In this document: positions 20,230 through 29,961 of the stretch, piece by piece
Layout of the letters: each line of letters opens with the position of its first letter
How positions within the stretch are numbered: position 1 is the stretch's first letter
NCBI RefSeq assembly: GCF_023078275.1
Contig: NC_062985.1
Coordinates: forward strand, 2,790,001-2,854,000
DNA from: Leguminivora glycinivorella
Taxonomy: Eukaryota; Arthropoda; Insecta; Lepidoptera; Tortricidae
DNA length: 64,000 nt
Direction: 5' to 3'
The notes under the pieces: model-generated
What the model saw: the letters and a program-made list of their open reading frames with translations, nothing else
Databases searched by the model: none
What the model was told of the DNA's origin: nothing
Position numbers and translations under genes: made by a program

Positions 20230-20690
20230 TATGTCGCGGTCGGGGGTTTTTTCAAAATTTTAATTTTGTTGTTATTACTTAATTGAATATCTCGCCTAAT
20301 TTTGACCCTTTACTGGTAAGTATAGTGAAAAAATTACATAACTACACAAACATGTAATGTTTCAAAAGCTATAAAATCAATCAAAATGTTTTTTTTTTTT
20401 GCAGAAATAAAATCCCACAATAAATAAAGCTCAAACGCAGACAGTAAATAAAAAATAAATCAAAGTAGATATTGCGCTGAACATCAAACGTCAATTTTAT
20501 ACCTGTGTCTGTATTCAGAAACGGAAATTTTTAAAATATAATTTTAATATAATATAATATGTTTAATAGTAGCGCTAGTAGCCTAGCGACAACAGCGTGC
20601 GACTTTCAATCCGGAGGTCGCAGGTTCGAACCAATAAGTCGGATCCCGGATCGTACCAATATAAGTTTTTACTTACGTGCGAAATGTCAT
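20230..20690. other. Gene-free stretch
   Basis: It starts with a short fragment of repeat family E. CGACTTTCAATCCGGAGGTC, GCAGGTTCGAACC at ~20600-20632 looks like a decayed tRNA-like B-box. No gene. Confidence 0.35.
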
Positions 20691-20691
20691 T

Positions 20692-20950
20692 GACGACCGG
20701 TCTAGCTCAGTCGGTAGTGACCCTGCCTGCTAAGCCGCGGTCCTGGGTTCGAATCCCGGTAAGGGCATTTATTTGTGTGATGAGCACAGATATTTGTTCC
20801 TAAGTCATGGATGTTTTCTATGTATATAAGTATGTATTTATCTATTTAAGTATGTATATCGTCGCTTAGCACCCATAGTACAAGCTTTGCTTAGTTTGGG
20901 ACTAAGTTGATCTGTGTAAGGTGTCCCCAATATTTATTTATTTATTTATT
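20692..20950 (+). repeat. tRNA-derived SINE family S2, full copy
   Basis: The head GGTCTAGCTCAGTCGGTAGT (A-box) and GGGTTCGAATCCCGG (B-box) resemble a tRNA, followed by an unrelated body (GAGCACAGATATTTGTTCC, CGTCGCTTAGCACCCATAGT) and a TATTTATTTATTTATT tail. The internal promoter boxes would allow RNA polymerase III transcription. Other copies: 36025-36275 (-) and 57630-57995 (-). A functional tRNA is unlikely because the same body follows each copy. Confidence 0.85.
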
Positions 20951-20954
20951 TGAT

Positions 20955-21400
20955 ATTTGCCAGTCGCTTTTCGATGGAGGAAACGTCAGGTCGCAATCAC
21001 TTTCCTAAAACCTAGAGCCTACTGCCTATGCCAAATCATGGAATTATTAGTTTAAAGTGGACCCCAGGCTCCCATGAGCCGTGGCAAATGCCGGAATAAA
21101 GCAAGGAGAATGATGATAATTATTGCCTATATCGTATCGGACTTCATCTGGTTGTGTTTAAAAAATTTAAACGAACTGTTTCAATAGTTATAACTAAAAT
21201 GATTGAATGAAAATTATTTCAAGCAAAATAAAAATGATTGAATTTGATCGTAAAATTATTTTACGTTTAAAACCTCACCAATTACTGGCGTCCATAGGCT
21301 CCTTTGTCCTGCTTCCTATAATCTGATGAAACATATTATGATTTAATAATCAATGAACTTGTATTAAGCAAGGTAGAAAGTCACATATGACCAAAATATT
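20955..21400. other. Gene-free stretch
   Basis: It contains a possible LINE end (AATAAAGCAAGGAGAATGATGATAAT at ~21093-21118, similar to RTE 3' tails). No gene. Confidence 0.35.
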
Positions 21401-21403
21401 AAT

Positions 21404-21975
21404 CTAAATATATAAAAGAAGAAACTGACTTAGCATAGCACAGTCGAAACCGCTGGTGCTAGACATTCCAAATACGTGCCTACGTAGGTTTTTTATACGG
21501 TCTAGAGAAGCACTAAGAGAGGATTTTTCAAAATTCAGTTTATTTTTATGACATAGGCAGCAAACGAGCAGACGAGCCGCCTGATGGGAAGCAGTCATCG
21601 CCATCGCAACATCAGGGGAGTTACTTATGCGTTCCCGATCTTTGAGAGCTCTAAATACCTGCTTCTTGAAGAGCCCCATGTCATAGCGCAAGGGGAACAC
21701 CTCAGAAGGTAGCTCATTTCACAACTTGCATGTTCTGGGAAAAAACGAGCGAGAGCCCCGTTTGTTCTTGGTTTGCCACGTGTCCAGAAAGTGAGGATGA
21801 ACTTTGTTTCTTTTGCGGGAGGTGCGATGATAAAAGCGCGACGGTGGCACGATCATCGCACCTAAGGCTAAGAGGATCTTAACCGACTGTGAGTTCGGGA
21901 TCGCCAACAATACGAACTGCCCGGCGTTGGATAGAGTCAAGTGGAAGAAGTTGATATGTCGGTGCTACAGACCAG
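21404..21975 (-). mobile_element. Unclassified retroelement-like remnant
   Basis: The minus strand carries a ~98-residue open frame ending at 21404 with LRYDMGLFKKQVFRALKDRE and DVAMAMTASHQAARLL. The LxxRYDMxxFKxxVxxxL pattern resembles the extreme C-terminus of some LINE reverse transcriptase ORFs. A second frame lies at 21719-21940. I cannot assign a clade. Confidence 0.35.
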
Positions 21976-21980
21976 AGTAC

Positions 21981-22118
21981 GTAGCCGAATGGCACAAACG
22001 CTCACGAAACCAAATGCTCATCGATATCTATCTCTATCGCTCTTGCGTATTGGCGCGACTAACTTTCGCGGCGTTTCGTTTTCGTTTCGCGTCGCAAAAA
22101 TGCCATCCGGCTACGGCA
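21981..22118. mobile_element. MITE family D, copy 3 (full length)
   Basis: It begins GTAGCCGAATGGCACAAACG and ends TGCCATCCGGCTAC. The interior holds ATCTATCTCTATCGCTCTTG and GCGGCGTTTCGTTTTCG. This is the best-preserved copy. Confidence 0.8.
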
Positions 22119-22119
22119 C

Positions 22120-22472
22120 TAAAGATGAGAACAGTACTCCATATGAGGTCGAACCTGTGCTTTTTATAGCAAAAGCCGGTGACCCGATGTAAAGTACTGT
22201 TTCGCTCTATTGAGTAGGTACCCCAAGCTTCTTAGAGGCCAGTTTGGCCTTGAGTTCCAGATCCTAAGGGGGTAAGATTACTTTTAGTACGTGGGCGAAG
22301 CCGCGGGAAAAAGCTAGTTTCAATATAATCACAAACCACATATATACTAAATCCATAATCTCTGATATAATTCAGTTTCCACTGTGAATTCCGAATAAGA
22401 TAGTCGTAATTTTAACCATCTGTTTTGTTTATTGGAATTGGAAAGGGGACACAAATGCACAAAGATAGTATT
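22120..22472. other. Gene-free stretch ending in a family C fragment
   Basis: GTGGGCGAAGCCGCGGGAAA, AAGCTAGTTT at 22292-22321 is a family C end. The rest is unassigned. Confidence 0.35.
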
Positions 22473-22475
22473 CAT

Positions 22476-23356
22476 CATCATCATTGGCCTCAAAGTCACA
22501 GACAGAGAGCGGTCTGCGTTCTGTCAGAGTTCCGCGTTCGTGACCGTTGACCGCTCAAGAGCTCCAACGCACACGCGCTAGTTTCGTTTGTGTCTTTGTA
22601 CATGCAACAGGCCACTGAAAAGTTCGTTTTCCTATGAAGAATTATTGCTCAAAAATTCCACCTAATAAATTCTCCTTACAGATGAACAGCGATTCGATAT
22701 TTTTATTCGCATGTCGATGAATAATTTCATTAATTGAGAAAAATAAAGGCTGGATGTATTTTTAGGACATTGTAATTATTTATTAAGGATAAAATAAACA
22801 TAACAGCATTTCGTCGTGTATTATTCGTAGATTCGACCTCAGAAATCCTTCATTTCCCTCACTAATTCATTATTTTTTCGGTGTTTGCAACCTCAGACAT
22901 CCCCGCGTTCCGGCGTTCTCTGTCTCCGCGGGAAAAGAACGCTAGAACGCGGCGTTCCGCTTTGACCGCCGCGGGCAGACTGCCCGCTGTGTGCATTGCT
23001 GCTACAGACTCGATACATTCTAAAGAACGTAGAACTCTGAACGCGGAACGCAGAACTCCAGACCGCTCTCTGTCTGCGCACGCTCTACAAGCAGTGTCAA
23101 GTGGGGCGACAGCGTTTTTCATAGCTATGTAAGTCAATACGGGAGCGACAAACACGACCACAACTCGGGCAGGTGAAGTGTGCACTTGGCGAACACGTAT
23201 CGCGCTGATGACGCTTGGCGCGCTTACTTGCGAGTGTCGCAAACCAAGCACTGTCGTGGATTTTGCGTCCGTCGAACACCAGTTTGCGCCATTTGTTCCT
23301 GTCCTCGGCAAGCTCTTCCCATGTGTGGGCCGGGATGTTGAAGGCGTGCATGTCAA
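22476..23356 (-). mobile_element. LINE 3' end encoding a Cys-rich C-terminal motif, interrupted by a DNA element
   Basis: The minus strand from 23351 encodes WEELAEDRNKWRKLVF, then FTCPSCGRVCRSRIDLHSY and EKRC, ending at 23097. A W.ELA.DR..WR segment followed by a C-x2-C-G-R-x-C-x-SRI-x-LHSH-like motif is known at the C-terminus of several LINE reverse transcriptase ORFs. The clade cannot be fixed from this piece. The far end (22476-22497) gives GATGATGATGAAT on the minus strand, an RTE-like trinucleotide tail. Between them lies a TIR element (22498-23076). The LINE is 5'-truncated just past 23356. Confidence 0.7.
22498..23076. mobile_element. Non-autonomous DNA element with CAGACAGAGAGCGGTCTG termini
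   Basis: CAGACAGAGAGCGGTCTG at 22498 is mirrored by CAGACCGCTCTCTGTCTG ending at 23076, with TTCCGCGTTC sub-terminal blocks in both arms. It lies in the 3' non-coding part of a LINE fragment. Frames across it are CpG-rich and meaningless. I could not settle a target duplication. Confidence 0.7.
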
Positions 23357-23369
23357 GATAGTATTACAA

Positions 23370-23735
23370 TGGCATAATAGTTATTTGTTATACAAGGGGG
23401 CAAATTTGTATTTTAACGCCGAGTGTGGAATTTTTTAACACACGAGAAGTAAAATACATTTGCACCCGAGTGTAACACAAAACTTTTCGCCTCACTATAG
23501 CGAGGAAACTACAATGCAAAAAATGCGTTTATCACTGCTTCCAGTAGTTCCACAGGTGGTCAATTATCTTTATTACTAGATTCACCTACTTTTATCAATT
23601 TTAAAGCAGTTAATTTGACTTTATTCAAGGTCAAATTACTTTATCTACTAGTGGATAAAATGCGTTTTTACCCGCAGGTATTAAAGGACAAAACACGTGT
23701 TTTTGAGGGAAGGGAAAAATAACTTATATAATTTT
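23370..23735 (-). repeat. Dispersed repeat family F, minus copy lacking the inner hairpin
   Basis: In reverse it matches 41105-41580 and 60000-60465: AAACACGTGTTTTGTCCTTT, AAGTCAAATTAACTGC, CTCGCTATAGTGAG and CACTCGGCGTTAAAATAC. The ~100-base block with the hairpin AGGATTCTAT...ATAGAATCCT present in the other two copies is missing here. Confidence 0.75.
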
Positions 23736-24068
23736 CTTATACGAATACAACCTGTTTTGATGAATGTCCGTTAATTTTAAGAAAAGGTTCTTCAGATTAA
23801 TTACAATTAATTTCTCTAAGAAATTAATTAATTCCTACACTGTTATGAATTTTATCTTTTTTTTTTTTAATAGACATAGTCTATGTGTAAGTTGGTGTAA
23901 GGGCTGAGTGGACGCTCGGAGCGAAGCGTTGGGCGGGGCGGGCGAGCGTCCACCATATGAAGCGTCGACTCAGGACACTTGTAGGAGCTTCAATTGTTTG
24001 ACATGCACGCCGAACGCACGGCCCCGCCGCACGCCTAATACTTATAAACGACAATTGAATGTGCATTC

Positions 24069-24312
24069 AGGCAGGCAAGCATCACGGTCGCGCGATAAAT
24101 GATAAAACATCAGGGGCCCGTTTCTCGAAAGGTAGAAGCCTTGTATTACAAGTGTGTTTCCATGACAATCCATTCGATTTGACAGTTCGCGCACTTGTAA
24201 TACAAGGCTTGTACCTTTCGAGAAACGGGCCCCAGGCCGTCCATAGCACTATTTGTAAGTGCGACAGCAACGGCCAGATGTTTTACCATTTATCGCGCGA
24301 CCATACTTGCCG
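24069..24312. mobile_element. MITE family G, split by a MITE family H insertion
   Basis: GGCAGGCAAGCATCACGGTC, GCGCGATAAATGATAAAACAT at the left pairs with ATGTTTTACCATTTATCGCG, CGACCATACTTGCC at the right. The arms contain ACTATTTGTAAGTGCGA. A second copy follows directly at 24313-24441 (family H lies between 24114 and 24232). Confidence 0.75.
24114..24232. mobile_element. MITE family H, 119 bp, CAG target duplication
   Basis: GGGCCCGTTTCTCGAAAGGT (left) mirrors ACCTTTCGAGAAACGGGCCC (right), with GCCTTGTATTACAAGTG inside. CAG flanks both sides (24111-24113 and 24233-24235). It has the same length as the copy at 31852-31970 with only a few base differences. Confidence 0.9.
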
Positions 24313-24441
24313 AGGACCAATAGTATGGTTGCGCAGTAAACGATAAAACGTCAGGCCGTCCTTTTCGCACTATTTGTAAGTGCGAAAAGGACGTCCTGAC
24401 CTTTTATCGTTTATCGAACGACCATGCTTGCCTGCCAGGCC
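24313..24441. mobile_element. MITE family G, second copy in tandem
   Basis: GTATGGTTGCGCAGTAAACG, ATAAAACGTCAGG at the left mirrors CCTGACCTTTTATCG, TTTATCGAACGACCATGCTT at the right. The inner hairpin GTCCTTTTCGCACT...AGTGCGAAAAGGAC is near-perfect. It shares words with the copy at 24069-24312, so this is a tandem pair. Confidence 0.7.
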
Positions 24442-24449
24442 TTGCATGT

Positions 24450-25318
24450 ATAATGTAACATTGTGTTATGTGTACACGCTTTATGAGCAAAATTTTTATT
24501 TTAAGAGTTAATTACAAAATCCGTCTACCAAACCGTGTGTAACCAAATCCTAATCATCATTAAACAGGCATCAAACGCGATCAATAAGGCAGCTGTCAGA
24601 CGGCGCCCGTCAAAGGTGTCAAGCGTGTGCTCGCGGTAATTTCCCCCGGGCCCGGGTTCCGGTCCGGCGGATTAGCTGCTTTCTTTTTGAGAGCAAAGAG
24701 CCGTATGTTCATAGAAAAATAGAGCCCGTTTTCCTCTTTGGATAGCTATACATGGTGTAGGTAATACACATAAAATTATAGTAAAATCCTCCAAATACAT
24801 AGAAATCATGCATATCTCTTTTTAAGACAATACTTTTATGATATAGATACGGCTATTAGTTGCTTTTGTGATATCGATACGCCTATTAGTTTAGGCTGGA
24901 GGCACCATAACTCCGCCATTTTGAATGGTTTCAAAAATCTGCTCGACAAATTTTTTTTATTGATTCGTAGAATATGGTTACAAAATTTCAGGTGAATCGG
25001 TTGAAAAATGCGACCTTTAGTAGACGAAAACTTATATCCGGACATACAAAAGCAAATTGCTCCAGTTGAAACGTAAACCTTGCTGTCGCTCGCTGCGTTC
25101 AAAAACTTCAAAGGGTCATAATATACTGAAAACATTATACAATACACGTGCCTAAAAGAAATTCCTAAATCGTTTCGAACTTCCTCTTTTCCGCACTTGT
25201 ATCGTAATATACTATAAAAATGCTTCTTAACTCTGTTAGTAGTCAGGAATTCAGGATAAAGCTGCTATGCTAAATGAAACGAAATTATTGACATGCAATT
25301 AAATGTAAATTGAAATAG
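24450..25318. other. Gene-free stretch with a short CpG-rich block
   Basis: The 24595-24670 block is unusually GC- and CpG-rich and contains CCCCCGGGCCCGGG. TTATGATATAGATACGGCTATTAG is followed by a diverged direct copy (24836-24890). No gene found. Confidence 0.35.
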
Positions 25319-25319
25319 A

Positions 25320-26035
25320 TATCATACACGAAAGAAAAACGACATGGCCCAATGGTGGCCGAGTCGGGAATAGAAGCCGGGTCTTCAGCTTACGCGGCTA
25401 ACGTCTTTACCACTAGATCACCCACCACTACTTGAAAAACCGGCCAAGAGCGTGTCGGGCCACGCTCAGTGTAGGGTTCCGTAGTTTTCCGTATTTTTCT
25501 CAAAAACTACTAAACCTATCAAGTATAAAACAATTTTCCTAGAAAGTCCTTATAAAGTTCTACTTTTGGGATTTTTTTCATATTTTTTAAACATATGGTT
25601 CAAAAGTTAGAGGGGGGGGACGCACTTTTTTTTCCTTTAGGAGCGATTATTTCCGAAAATATTAATATTATCAAAAAACGATCTTAGTAAACCCTTATTC
25701 ATTTTTAAATACCTATCCAACAATATATCACACGTTGGGGTTGGAATGAAAAAAAATATCAGCTCCCACTTTACATGTAGGGGTTCCATTTTTTATTTTT
25801 GCACTTTGTTGGCGTGATTGATACATATTTATTGGTACCAAATTTCAGCTTTCTAGAGTGCTAACGGTTACAGAGATTATCCGCGGACGGTCGGACGGAC
25901 GGACGGACGGACAGACAGACATGGCGAAACTATAAGGGTTCCTAGTTGACTACGGAACCCTAAAAAGAACAATTCAAAAAATATTCAATAAAATAATTTG
26001 ATTTGTTCCCTAGTTGTATGCAATAAATGTCTTAA
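25320..26035 (-). repeat. SINE family S1, head minus and tail plus, split by a GGGTTCCGTAG element
   Basis: The reversed head (ATCATACACGAAAGAAAAAC, GGTGGCCGAGTCGGGAATAG, CGCGGCTAACGTCTTTACCA) runs into CTACTTGAAAA at 25428. After the inserted element the plus tail resumes with GAACAATTCAAAAAATATTC and TTTGTTCCCTAGTTG. The tail matches 59850-59930. Confidence 0.75.
25436..25966 (+). mobile_element. Repeat family I (GGGTTCCGTAG element) with (GGAC)n tract
   Basis: It starts CCGGCCAAGAGCGTGTCGGG, AGGGTTCCGTAGTTTTCCG and ends with GGACGGACGGACGGACAGAC, ATGGCGAAACTATAAGGGTT, CTACGGAACCCTAAAAA. It sits inside the tail of a SINE. Further copies form the composite 44030-45213. It is non-coding. Confidence 0.85.
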
Positions 26036-26039
26036 AAAA

Positions 26040-26460
26040 AGTCAAAATCCAGAGGTTATTGAGAGCAACATTTGTGTGAAAAAGCGAATTCGTGCCAGTC
26101 CACTTTTACCTTAAGATGTTTATTATTTTATTTTGTGTTATTCCAAGTTTGAAAATTGGATTATTGACGGAAATTTATTTGAGGAAATGAATAAACATAA
26201 ATTCTCGTAACATTGAAGTATACTAATGTAATTGTTTGTCGAAATTCCCATTTTTCTGTTTTCCTTGTGAAATATTATGTTTGAAATGTTATAATTTCTT
26301 ATACCTATAATTTGCATTGACTTATACAGCCTGTTTTTATTGATTTCCGTTAATTTATAATTAGAAGGTTCTTTAGATCAATTACAATTACCTAAGAAAC
26401 TATTGGCTTCACACTTACTGTAATTGAGTTACTAAACAAACATTATTTTAATGACTGAAT
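26040..26460. other. Gene-free AT-rich stretch
   Basis: No supported feature. Confidence 0.3.
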
Positions 26461-26469
26461 ATGTGAATC

Positions 26470-27410
26470 GGTTGTCTATTGTTTGCCCGAGAGTCATTTA
26501 ACATAATATTCATTTGCCCGAATCTAACTTGCCTGAATTTCATTTGCCCGAATGATTTGTTTACCATAAAAATCATATGACATACTCGTTGTTTATCCGA
26601 ATATTACCTTCCATAATCATACAATGCCATACTATTTGTTAGCCATATTATTAAGTGCAATAATATGGTTTCATAGAATATTCAAACGCCATAAGCAATT
26701 ATTGCCACATTAATTGTTGCCCATATTATTACCTAACCTACTTTCTGATAGCAGTTTCATTTTCCAGGGGTCACAGTTCTAACCTAACCTAACCTACTTT
26801 TCCAGCAGTTTCATTCTCCAGGGGGTCACAGTTCTAACCTAACCTAACCTACTTTCTGATAGCAGTTTCATTTTCCAGGGGGTCGCAGTTCTAACCTAAC
26901 CTAACCTACTGTCTGATAGTATTTTCATTTTCCGGGGGGTCACAGTTCTAACCTAACCTAACCTACTTTTCAAGCAGTTTCCTTTTCCAGAGGTTCAAAT
27001 CACAGTTCTAACCTAACCTAACCTACTTTCTGATAGCAGTTTTATTTTCCAGGGGGTCACAGTTCTAACCTAACCTAACCTACTTTCTGATAGCAGTTTC
27101 ATTCCCTAGTCCTTCTAGTACCTATTATAGTAGTTTTCGATTCTGCCAAAGCACATTATGGAAATTGACTTTTCTGGACGCTAATTTGTATGACAAATGA
27201 TGGTATGGAATGTGGTAATTACGGATTTCGATGATTCTGACAAATGACATTATGGAAACTGACTTTATGGGAAACAAAGTTTCTGGCACTAGATTAATAT
27301 AGTAAACAATGATTATGGCATAAGATGTTATGAGAAACAATATTATGATTGTTGAATAGGATGGCAAATAAAATTATGGCAAATGAAATTCTGGCAAATG
27401 GGGGTATCCC
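26470..27410. mobile_element. Iterated-word element 2 (word ATTTGCCCGAAT/ATTTGCCATAAT)
   Basis: It is flanked by ATGTGAATC at 26461-26469 and 27411-27419. The left end is GGTTGTCTATTGTTTGCCCG; the right end read inward is GGGATACCCCCATTTGCCAG. The left arm (to ~26730) repeats TTTGCCCGAAT and CCATAAT words. The right arm (27130-27410) repeats the complementary ATTATGGCAAA and ATTCTGGCAAAT words. The core (26735-27110) is a ~45-60-bp minisatellite of CACAGTTCTAACCTAACCTA plus CTTTCTGATAGCAGTTTCAT. It encodes nothing convincing. Confidence 0.8.
26735..27110 (+). repeat. CCTAA-containing minisatellite core
   Basis: Seven units carry GGTCACAGTTCTAACCTAAC, CTAACCTAC and TTTCATTTTCCAGGG. CCTAACCTAACCT is in register with the insect telomere repeat complement. 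Unit length varies from ~45 to ~60 bp. Confidence 0.85.
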
Positions 27411-27544
27411 ATGTGAATCACAACCTTTACTATTTCCCAGTATTATTCATGTTAGATGCCTTTAGATACTTGACATTAACTTTTACGTTATTTTTAAGGT
27501 TCTCTCGCATTTGTTAAGTTATTTATTTTACGGGGCCTGGTGCC

Positions 27545-27688
27545 GTAGCTGAATGGCATTTCTGCGATGCGAAACGAAAAAGAAACGCCGCGAAAGGTAG
27601 TCTGGCTCTATCACGCCAATACGCAAGAGCGATAGAGATAGATATCTGCGATCGTTTCGTTTCGTGAGCGTTTGGGCCATTTGGCTAC
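27545..27688. mobile_element. MITE family D, copy 4 (reverse)
   Basis: GTAGCTGAATGGCATTTCTG at the left and CCATTTGGCTAC at the right. The interior on the minus strand contains CTATCGCTCTTGCGTATTGG. It abuts the TIR of the next element. Confidence 0.75.
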
Positions 27689-28666
27689 TTACCGTAAACC
27701 GGGGTTACTTTGATTTGTGGGTCGACTTTGATAACAACTTCCTTCCGATACTAAAGTCCTCGTTTAACCGAATTGAAAAACGTTTTAGAAGTTCTTTTTT
27801 GTTTAATGTCGACTCTGATAGTTGCTCCACCACATACTGACCGGGTGCACTTGTTATTTCAGCAAGAAAAAAATATTTATGGTAAGTACGCTTTTTTTCT
27901 TAATTTGATTGCGTGAAAAACTTTGACTGTAATTGTATCTTTAATAAATAGACGTGATTTTCACGGTGTCTCAGGTTAATCAGTGTTTATTCGTGAAGTT
28001 AAAAAAAAATAACCTCAGTTCAACAACCGACACACGTACACGCTATCGGGGGATCCATGGGTTGGGGTGTCTTTGATCACTTCTACGTGGTTAGATTGAT
28101 CGAATTATCAAAGGCATGGCAAACCAAAAAAAGGTTTAAGAGAGTAAGGAGACATATCAGAGATAGATGAGACTGACATAATTGCATTTTTACCTCGACC
28201 AAAATCAATTAAGGCTGATGAAGATGTCGAAACCGTTGTTGAAGTTCATTTTGATGATATTTCATCGACATTTTAGAAATGTAGTTTGTTAGAGTTTATA
28301 ATACCTTCCAAGGTTATGTTTTCCATTTTTATGTTATTCCTACCCACAGAACTTAATTTAGATAGAAGAAACAAATTCATATATTTGTATAGGGGCCGAG
28401 CGTGTCAAATTTTGTACTGAAGTTGATTCTTGCCTGTAATTTTAAATATGTCTCAGGCTCTTGATTGTTCATAATTTTTGTGTTGTTGCAATTGAATATC
28501 ACGTAACGAGGCATTTTTTATGTTTTGGTTTACTTCAACTTACAAAAATTGACGCCCGAAAGCTGCAAGCTGCGAGTAAAGACGGACAACTCAGTGGATT
28601 TCACTGAGTTCATTTGACACGCTAAGTAGATACGTTTGCTTGATCTATGGTATATATGACATCTGT

Positions 28667-28738
28667 GGTACCTACCTATTCTATACATTAGGTAGGAACA
28701 CAGATGTTCCTACCTAATGTATAGAATAGGTAGGTACC
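28667..28738. repeat. Perfect 34-bp hairpin with 4-base loop
   Basis: Arms 28667-28700 and 28705-28738 are exact complements around CAGA. The arm begins GGTACCTACCTATTCTATAC. Outside lie unrelated AT-rich sequences. Confidence 0.85.
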
Positions 28739-28938
28739 ATAATTATAGGATATCACACGCAAATAAGTTACATTGCTGTTGTTATTTGTTATTTGATTTT
28801 TAGAAAAAGCTGATTATGTTTGTGACCAAAATGTGTGTAAGCTATTGTAAAAGAAACCTAATCTTAATCTAAGATTTAGGATATAATAATAATAATAATA
28901 AAAATTATCGACATGTACGACAAGACAAATATCACGGA

Positions 28939-29961
28939 ATGATCACAAGAAGCAAAACACGCGGACAATCAGCGGTTCTACAAAGCGCACGCCCACCACC
29001 CTCGCCCGCCTCGTCCGTCTCCTCGCAACCGCCGTCGAGCGACGAGTTCGCTACCGCGGCCGACACCAGCGAGTCGAGCGACGAGAGCGGGCCGCCGCCG
29101 CCGCCGCCACGACCACCAGCGCGACGAGGGCGGCCACCGCTGCCGGCACGCTTGGGGCCTGCGGGACATCCTGCTCCGCCCACGGCTCCCGCTGCCGGTG
29201 GTGTAGTGCGCCGCATGAGATGGTCTCAGTTGATGAACGAGAATGTCATGCGAGCGTACTATGGGGCTACAGAGGGGGGAACTAGGCTGTCCGCGTATCG
29301 TTCAAGAATGCTGCTTCTGTTTCAGACGCTTGAACCCACCACCACCGTATCGGAGCAGCGACTGTCGGATCAGGTGCGTGTCATTCAGCGGTCAAAGCGG
29401 TTGGATGACGCCACACTTGATCGGCTTCGCCAGGAGGCTCTCGCTACTCACGCGGACCCCGCCTCGGGGCGGGATTTGCCCGCCATGTCGCCGGACCCGG
29501 TGCCCGAACCCGACCTGGCACCGGAGGCGCCGCGGGTTGATTCCGGTAACGACGGCGGGGACTTCGCGAGTCAGAGCGAGAGTGAGCCTGCCAATGAGCA
29601 ACTGAGGAGGTCTTTGGAAGAGGCGATTACGCAGTATCGCTCCACAAACAACCCTAGGCCACGATTACCACGTCTGCCCATGAATAGACGCAATCTAGCG
29701 CTAATAGGAGCCTTAAATGCTTTACTAGATCCATATATGCGGACTAGTAAAGATCTAGATGATACACACTCGATCATGTACTGCGGGGCCATCGCGGCGT
29801 GCCGTGTTGCTCGAGTCAAGTTTCCGGACGCTGACCGTGCAACTAGGACCGCCGGAGGTGTCCCTGCATGGCAAGTACGGATCGAGCGTCGTATCAACTC
29901 GTTTAGGACTCTCATTGCAAAGCTGATCTGCTTCAGAGGGGTAATAATCGCCCCCGAGTAA
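28939..29961 (+). pseudogene. R4/Dong ORF segment 1: N-terminal region
   Basis: The frame starts at ATG 28939 (MITRSKTRGQSAVLQ). About 90 residues rich in Ser, Pro, Glu and Arg follow, with PPPPPP and a basic RPPARRGRPP patch likely to bind nucleic acid. Next come RMRWSQLMNENVMRAYYGAT and RSRMLLLFQTLEP, the domain shared by Dong-like ORFs. The frame ends IERRINSFRTLIAKLICFRG, where one base is missing in the G run at 29937-29941. One more base would continue into GNNRPRVMRFVNQAF in the next segment. The apparent stop-start overlap (TAATG at 29959-29963) is thus a consequence of the frameshift. Confidence 0.8.

Noticed and set aside
20692..20768. Functional tRNA gene (A-box, B-box, cloverleaf-like)
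   Set aside because: The same tRNA-like head is followed by the same SINE body in three places.
22862..23356. 164-residue minus-strand protein
   Set aside because: It runs across a LINE C-terminus in the wrong frame and a DNA-element insertion. The real coding trace is the 23097-23351 frame.
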